Assembly (NCBI RefSeq): GCF_002288925.2
Contig: NW_022098050.1
Location: 10,183,239 to 10,247,238 of the forward strand
Source: Delphinapterus leucas
Taxonomy: Eukaryota > Chordata > Mammalia > Artiodactyla > Monodontidae
Length of the DNA: 64,000 bases
Direction: 5' to 3'
Shown here: positions 60,214 through 64,000 of the stretch, one piece after another
Numbering within the stretch: position 1 is the stretch's first letter
Layout of the letters: the number at the start of each line of letters is the position of its first letter
The notes under the pieces: model-generated
Databases searched by the model: none
The model's input: the letters and a program-made list of their open reading frames with translations, nothing else
Told to the model about the DNA's origin: nothing
Made by a program: the position numbers and the translations under genes

Positions 60214-62391
60214 TTTGCTTAATTTACTGTGTTTGGGATCTCCTTTTTGTAGGCTGCAGGTTTTCAGTTCCCATTGTTTTTGGTGTCTGCCCCCAGTGGC
60301 TACAGTTGATTCAGTGGGTTGTATAGACTTCCTGATGGAGGGGACTGGTACCTGTGTATTGGTGGATGAGCCTGGATCTTGTCTTTCTGGTGGGAAAAAC
60401 TGCGCCCTGTGGTGTGTTTTGGGGTGTCTGTAACCATACTATGATTTTAGGCAGCCTCTCTGCTAGTGGGTGTGTTTGTGTTCCTGTCTTGCTAATTGTT
60501 TTGCATAGTGTGTCCAGTACTGTAGCTTGCTGGTCTTTGAGTGTAGCTGGGTCTTAGCTTTGAGATGGAGATCTCTGGCAGACCTTTCGTCATTTGATAT
60601 TATGTGGAGCCTGGAGGTCTCTGGTGGACCAAAGTCCTGAATTCTGCTCTGCCACCTCAGAGGCACAGGCCTGACACCCAGCCAGAGTACCAAGACCCTG
60701 TCAGCCACACAGCTCAGAAAGAAAGAGAGAAAGAAAGAAACAAAGAAACAAAGAAAGAAAGAAAGAAAGGAAAAGAAAGAAAGAAAGAAAATCAAAATAA
60801 AGTTATTAAAATATGAAATAAAAAATTATAAAAATTAAAAAGTAATTAAAAGAAAGATAGAAGAGAGCAAACAAATCCACCAATGATAACAAGTGCTAAA
60901 AACTATACTAAGAAAAATAAAACTAAACAAAAAAAACCAGACAGAGAGAACCTTAGGACAAATGGTAAAAGCAAAGTTATACAGACAAAATCATACAAAT
61001 AAGTATACACATACACACTCACGAAAAGAGAAAAAGGGAAAAAAGAAATATATCTGTATATATTAAATAAAGCAGGAAGAGATCAACCAAATCAATAAAC
61101 AAATCTACCCATGATAATAAACTCAATACTAAACTAATATAAACATAAAACCAGAAACCAGTCAGTTGGATACAGCAAACCCAAAGTCTACAGTTGCTCC
61201 CAAAGTCCACCGCCTCAATTTTGGGATTATTCGTTGTATATTCAGGTGTTCCACCGATGCAGGGTACATCAGGTTGATTGTGGAGATTTAATCCACTGCT
61301 CCTGAGGCTGCTGGGAGAAATTTCCCTTTTCTCTTCTCTGTTCTCACAGCTCTTGGTGTTCAGCTTTGGACTGGCCCCTCTTCTGCGTGTAGGTTGCCTG
61401 AGGGCGTCTGTTACCGCTCAGACAGGACGGGGTTAAAGGAGCAGATGATTAGGGGGTTCTGGCTCACTCAGGCTGGGGGGAGGAAGTGTTATGGAATGCA
61501 GGGCGAACCTGCAGCAGCAGAGGCCAGCATGATGTTGCAACAGCCTGGGGTGTGCCATGTGTTCTCCTGGGAAAGTTGTCCCTGCATCACGGGACCCTGG
61601 CAGTAGCCGGCTGCAGGGTCTCCTTGGAGGGGAGGTGTGGATAGTGACCTATGCTCACACACAGGCTTCTTGGTTGATGCAGCAGTAGCCTTAGCATCTC
61701 ATGCCTGTCTCTGGTGTTCACGATGATAGCCGCAGCTCGCACCCATCTCGAGCTTGTTTAGGTGGTGCTCTGAATCCCCTCTTCTCATGCACCCCAAAAC
61801 AATTGTCTCTTGCCTCTTTGGCAGGTCAGATATTTTCCCGGACTCCCTCCCGCTAGCTGTGGTGCACTAGCCCCCTTCAGGCTGTGTTCACACAGCCAAC
61901 CCCAGTCCTCTCCCTGGGATCTGACCTCTGAAGCCTGAGCCTCAGCTCCCAGACCCCACCCATCCTGGCAGGTGAGCAGACATGCCTCTTGGACTGGTGA
62001 GTGCTGGTCGGCACCAATCCTCTGTGCGGGATCTCTCTTCTTTGTTCTCTGCATCCCTGTTGCTGTGCTCTCCTCCATGACTCCAAAGTTTCCCCCCTGC
62101 CACCCCCGATCTCCACCAGTGAAGGGGCTTCCTAGTTTGTGGAAACTTTTCCTCCTTCACAGGTCCCTCCCCGAGGTGCAGGTCCCATCCCTATTCTTTT
62201 GTCTCTGTTTTTTCCTTTTTCTTTTGCCTTACCCAGGTACGTGGGGAGTTTCTTTCCTTTTGGGAAGTCTGAGGTCTTCTGCCAGCATTCAGTAGGTGTT
62301 TTGTAGGAGTCGTTCCACATGTAGATGTATTTGTGATGTATTTGTGGGGAGGAAGTTGATCTCTACATCTTACTCTTCCGCCACCTTGAAG
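60214..62391 (-). promoter_or_regulatory. L1 5' UTR with splice-like sites
   Basis: This is the complete leader and presumed promoter region. It carries a donor-like site (sense CTGG|GTAAGG, boundary between 62233 and 62232) and an acceptor-like site (sense ...TTTCTGAG|CTGTG, boundary between 60713 and 60712) preceded by a long pyrimidine tract (the complement of 60717-60790). The segment between them, 1,520 bp, is exactly what is absent from the L1 at 40638. Confidence 0.75.
60717..60795. repeat. (GAAA)n-type microsatellite in the L1 leader
   Basis: Purine-rich GAAA units on the plus strand, giving a CTTT tract on the L1 sense strand just upstream of the acceptor-like AG. Confidence 0.9.
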
Positions 62392-63500
62392 CTATCATCG
62401 TGAGAAAGAGTCTTGAATCATTTCTTTCTTTTCCTCTATTTTCTTGTTTCTTTTGCCTCTGTCTCTAATTCTGTTATCTTTTTATCTCTTACTTTCTTAA
62501 ATTTGTCTTTTCACTGTTTTATGGGAGATTTTTCTCAACATCATACTCTAATAATTTTATTGAGATTTTTCCATATTTTTATTTCTTTGTTCTTATTATT
62601 CCTGAATATGTTTTTTAAGCTTCCTGTTCTTGTCTCAAAGAAAGATTTTTAAAAAGTTTTCTGATCCCGTAAATTGTTTGCTTCTTCCATATTAATTGGA
62701 AGTCTGTCACTTCTTTTCTAATTCTAATAATTTTCAAATTATCTAATAATTAACTTCTTTATTTTCAATTAACTTCTTTGTTTTTAATCTTTTCATCTTT
62801 AAATAAATACATTTTAGATGGTAAATTTCCTTCTAAATGCTGTTTTAGCTGCATGTTACAAATTTTTAAATGTAGTACTTTCATTGTCATTCAGTTCTAA
62901 ATTTCTATTCTGTGATTTCCATTGTAGCTTTCTTGTTAATCACGAGTTTGTTCTGAGAGCATTTTTGAGTTTGCAAATATTCTTGTGTTTTTAGCCAGCT
63001 TCTTTGGGGGAGGGGTTGGTTGATTTCTAATTCAATTTATTGTGATCAGAGAAGAATATGGTCAGTATGACTACAGATATTTTATATGTTTTAGACTTCC
63101 GTTAAATTCTATTATGTCACTAAATTTTGCAAACATTATATTTGGAAATAATGTATTTTTATATTTATTGGCTTCTAGTTAATTTTCTTATTCAAAGATT
63201 CTATATGCTTAACAATTTTTGTCTGCTTGCTTTATAAGCTTATGATAGAGGTGTTTTAAAATCTCCCATTGTGATTATGGACTTTTGTTGTATATGTCTT
63301 GAGGCAATGTTGTCGGTTGCATACAAGTTGAGGACTATCTCTCTGGTAGAATTTAAATTATATTATTGCAAATTATTTCTCTTTATTCCAACTAGTGCTT
63401 GTTTCTTCAAATTCTGATTTGACTTAATACAGTTTTAACATCTTTCTATGATTAGTACTTGCATGGTATATATTTCTCTCCATTCCTTTATTTTCAACAT

Positions 63501-63550
63501 TTTTGTGAGGTGTTTTTTGTTTTTTTTTTTTTTTTGTGAGGTGTTTTTTG
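63501..63550. repeat. 19-bp direct repeat flanking T12
   Basis: ttttgtgaggtgttttttg occurs perfectly at 63501-63519 and 63532-63550, separated by 12 T (63520-63531). It has the layout of a target duplication around a poly(A) tail with no element body. Confidence 0.9.
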
Positions 63551-63590
63551 ATGCATGTCTTATATAACTAAATGTTTAAATATTCCACTT

Positions 63591-63799
63591 TTTTTTTTTT
63601 TTTTTTTGCGGCACGCGGGCCTCTCACTGTTGTGGCCTCTCCAGTTGTGGAGCACAGGCTCCGGACGTGCAGGCCCAGCAGCCATGGCGCTCGGGCCCAG
63701 CCACTCGGCGGCATGTGGGATCTTCCCAGACCGGGGCACGAACCCATGTCCCATGCATCGGCAGGCAGACTCTCAACCACTGCGCCACCAGGGAAGCCC
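63591..63799 (-). mobile_element. CHR-type SINE
   Basis: Minus strand, long T run, SINE end ccaccagggaagccc. Target duplication taaatattccactt (63577-63590) and taaatattccattt (from 63800). Confidence 0.93.
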
Positions 63800-64000
63800 T
63801 AAATATTCCATTTTTTAAATAAAAGAGTGTAGTTTGTTTCATTTATTTTGATTACTAATGTATTTTGACTTATTTTATATTTTCTAGTAGCCAGTTATTC
63901 TTTGTTCCTTTTTATCATGCCTTCTGTTCAACAGATAAAATTTTCCATTTCCTGATTTGGAGGCTATATATTTTTTTAGTTCTTTTAATATCTTCAAATT

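Larger units (their letters stand above)
55256..62391 (-). mobile_element. Nearly full-length L1 with an assembly gap
   Basis: Minus strand: 3' tail at 55256, 3' UTR to about 55615, ORF2 (59262 to about 55615), ORF1 (60213 to about 59320), and a 5' UTR of about 2.2 kb ending at 62391. With the 400-N gap it spans 7.1 kb, the full-length class. Stops and frameshifts in both ORFs make it inactive. No convincing target duplication is found: the flanks near 55245 and 62392 share only loose similarity. Confidence 0.93.
62395..63990 (-). mobile_element. Ancient L1 ORF2 (endonuclease side) fragment
   Basis: From about 62670 the text is diverged reversed L1 endonuclease ('gattatggacttttgttgta', 'ctaattcaatttattgtgat'). 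62395-62670 is AT-rich and less certain. It may be the other half of the old L1 ending at 54175, separated by the younger L1. Confidence 0.6.

Noticed and set aside
1..64000. CRISPR arrays, operons, rRNA genes, bacterial mobile elements
   Set aside because: The sequence is clearly mammalian. No spaced direct-repeat array, no rRNA match and no dense coding were seen.

Overview
This is a window of mammalian nuclear DNA with no host gene I can support. It is AT-rich, intronic or intergenic in texture, and built mostly from retrotransposons of several ages stacked inside one another. The organism is best read as a cetacean, or less likely a hippo. About ten tRNA-derived SINEs carry the head 'cttccctggtggcgcagtgg', the CHR type of whales, hippos and ruminants, and sit beside a young artiodactyl-type L1. 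I saw no BovB, Bov-tA, pig PRE or primate Alu. Family names come from pattern recognition, not a database search.

Layout. 1-3.9 kb: 5' half of a minus-strand L1 that runs off the left edge. 4-9.5 kb: a SINE with an AT microsatellite, MaLR LTRs, MIR and L2 relics, and a SINE broken by a 100-base assembly gap. 10.1-11.3 kb: an L2 holding a SINE that itself holds an L1 tail. 11.5-13.4 kb: a decayed ERVL-type provirus relic (integrase and dUTPase region plus an MLT2-like LTR). 14.4-19.7 kb: one long ancient minus-strand L1. 21.5-23.5 kb: a younger L1 tail beside more old L1. 26.0-26.2 kb: a near-perfect 51-bp inverted repeat. 27-33.5 kb: old L1 hosting a younger L1 that hosts a SINE, then two opposed L1 fragments. 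34.8-36.1 kb: an internal L1 piece without a 3' end. 38.6-40.2 kb: three SINEs and an L1 tail. 40.6-44.3 kb: a plus-strand L1 whose 5' UTR lacks about 1.5 kb with exact GT-AG borders. 46-53.5 kb: old L1, L2 and an MLT1 LTR, with two L1 insertions that used the same target site, one apparently carrying a 3' transduction. 55.3-62.4 kb: a nearly full-length minus-strand L1 with a 400-base gap. 62.4-64 kb: ancient L1 with one SINE and what looks like a poly(A)-only insertion.

No element looks coding-competent: every L1 ORF is cut by stops or frameshifts. The best leads are the spliced-looking L1, a stop codon shared by two L1 ORF2s, the doubly used target site with a transduction, the inverted repeat, and the poly(A)-only duplication.
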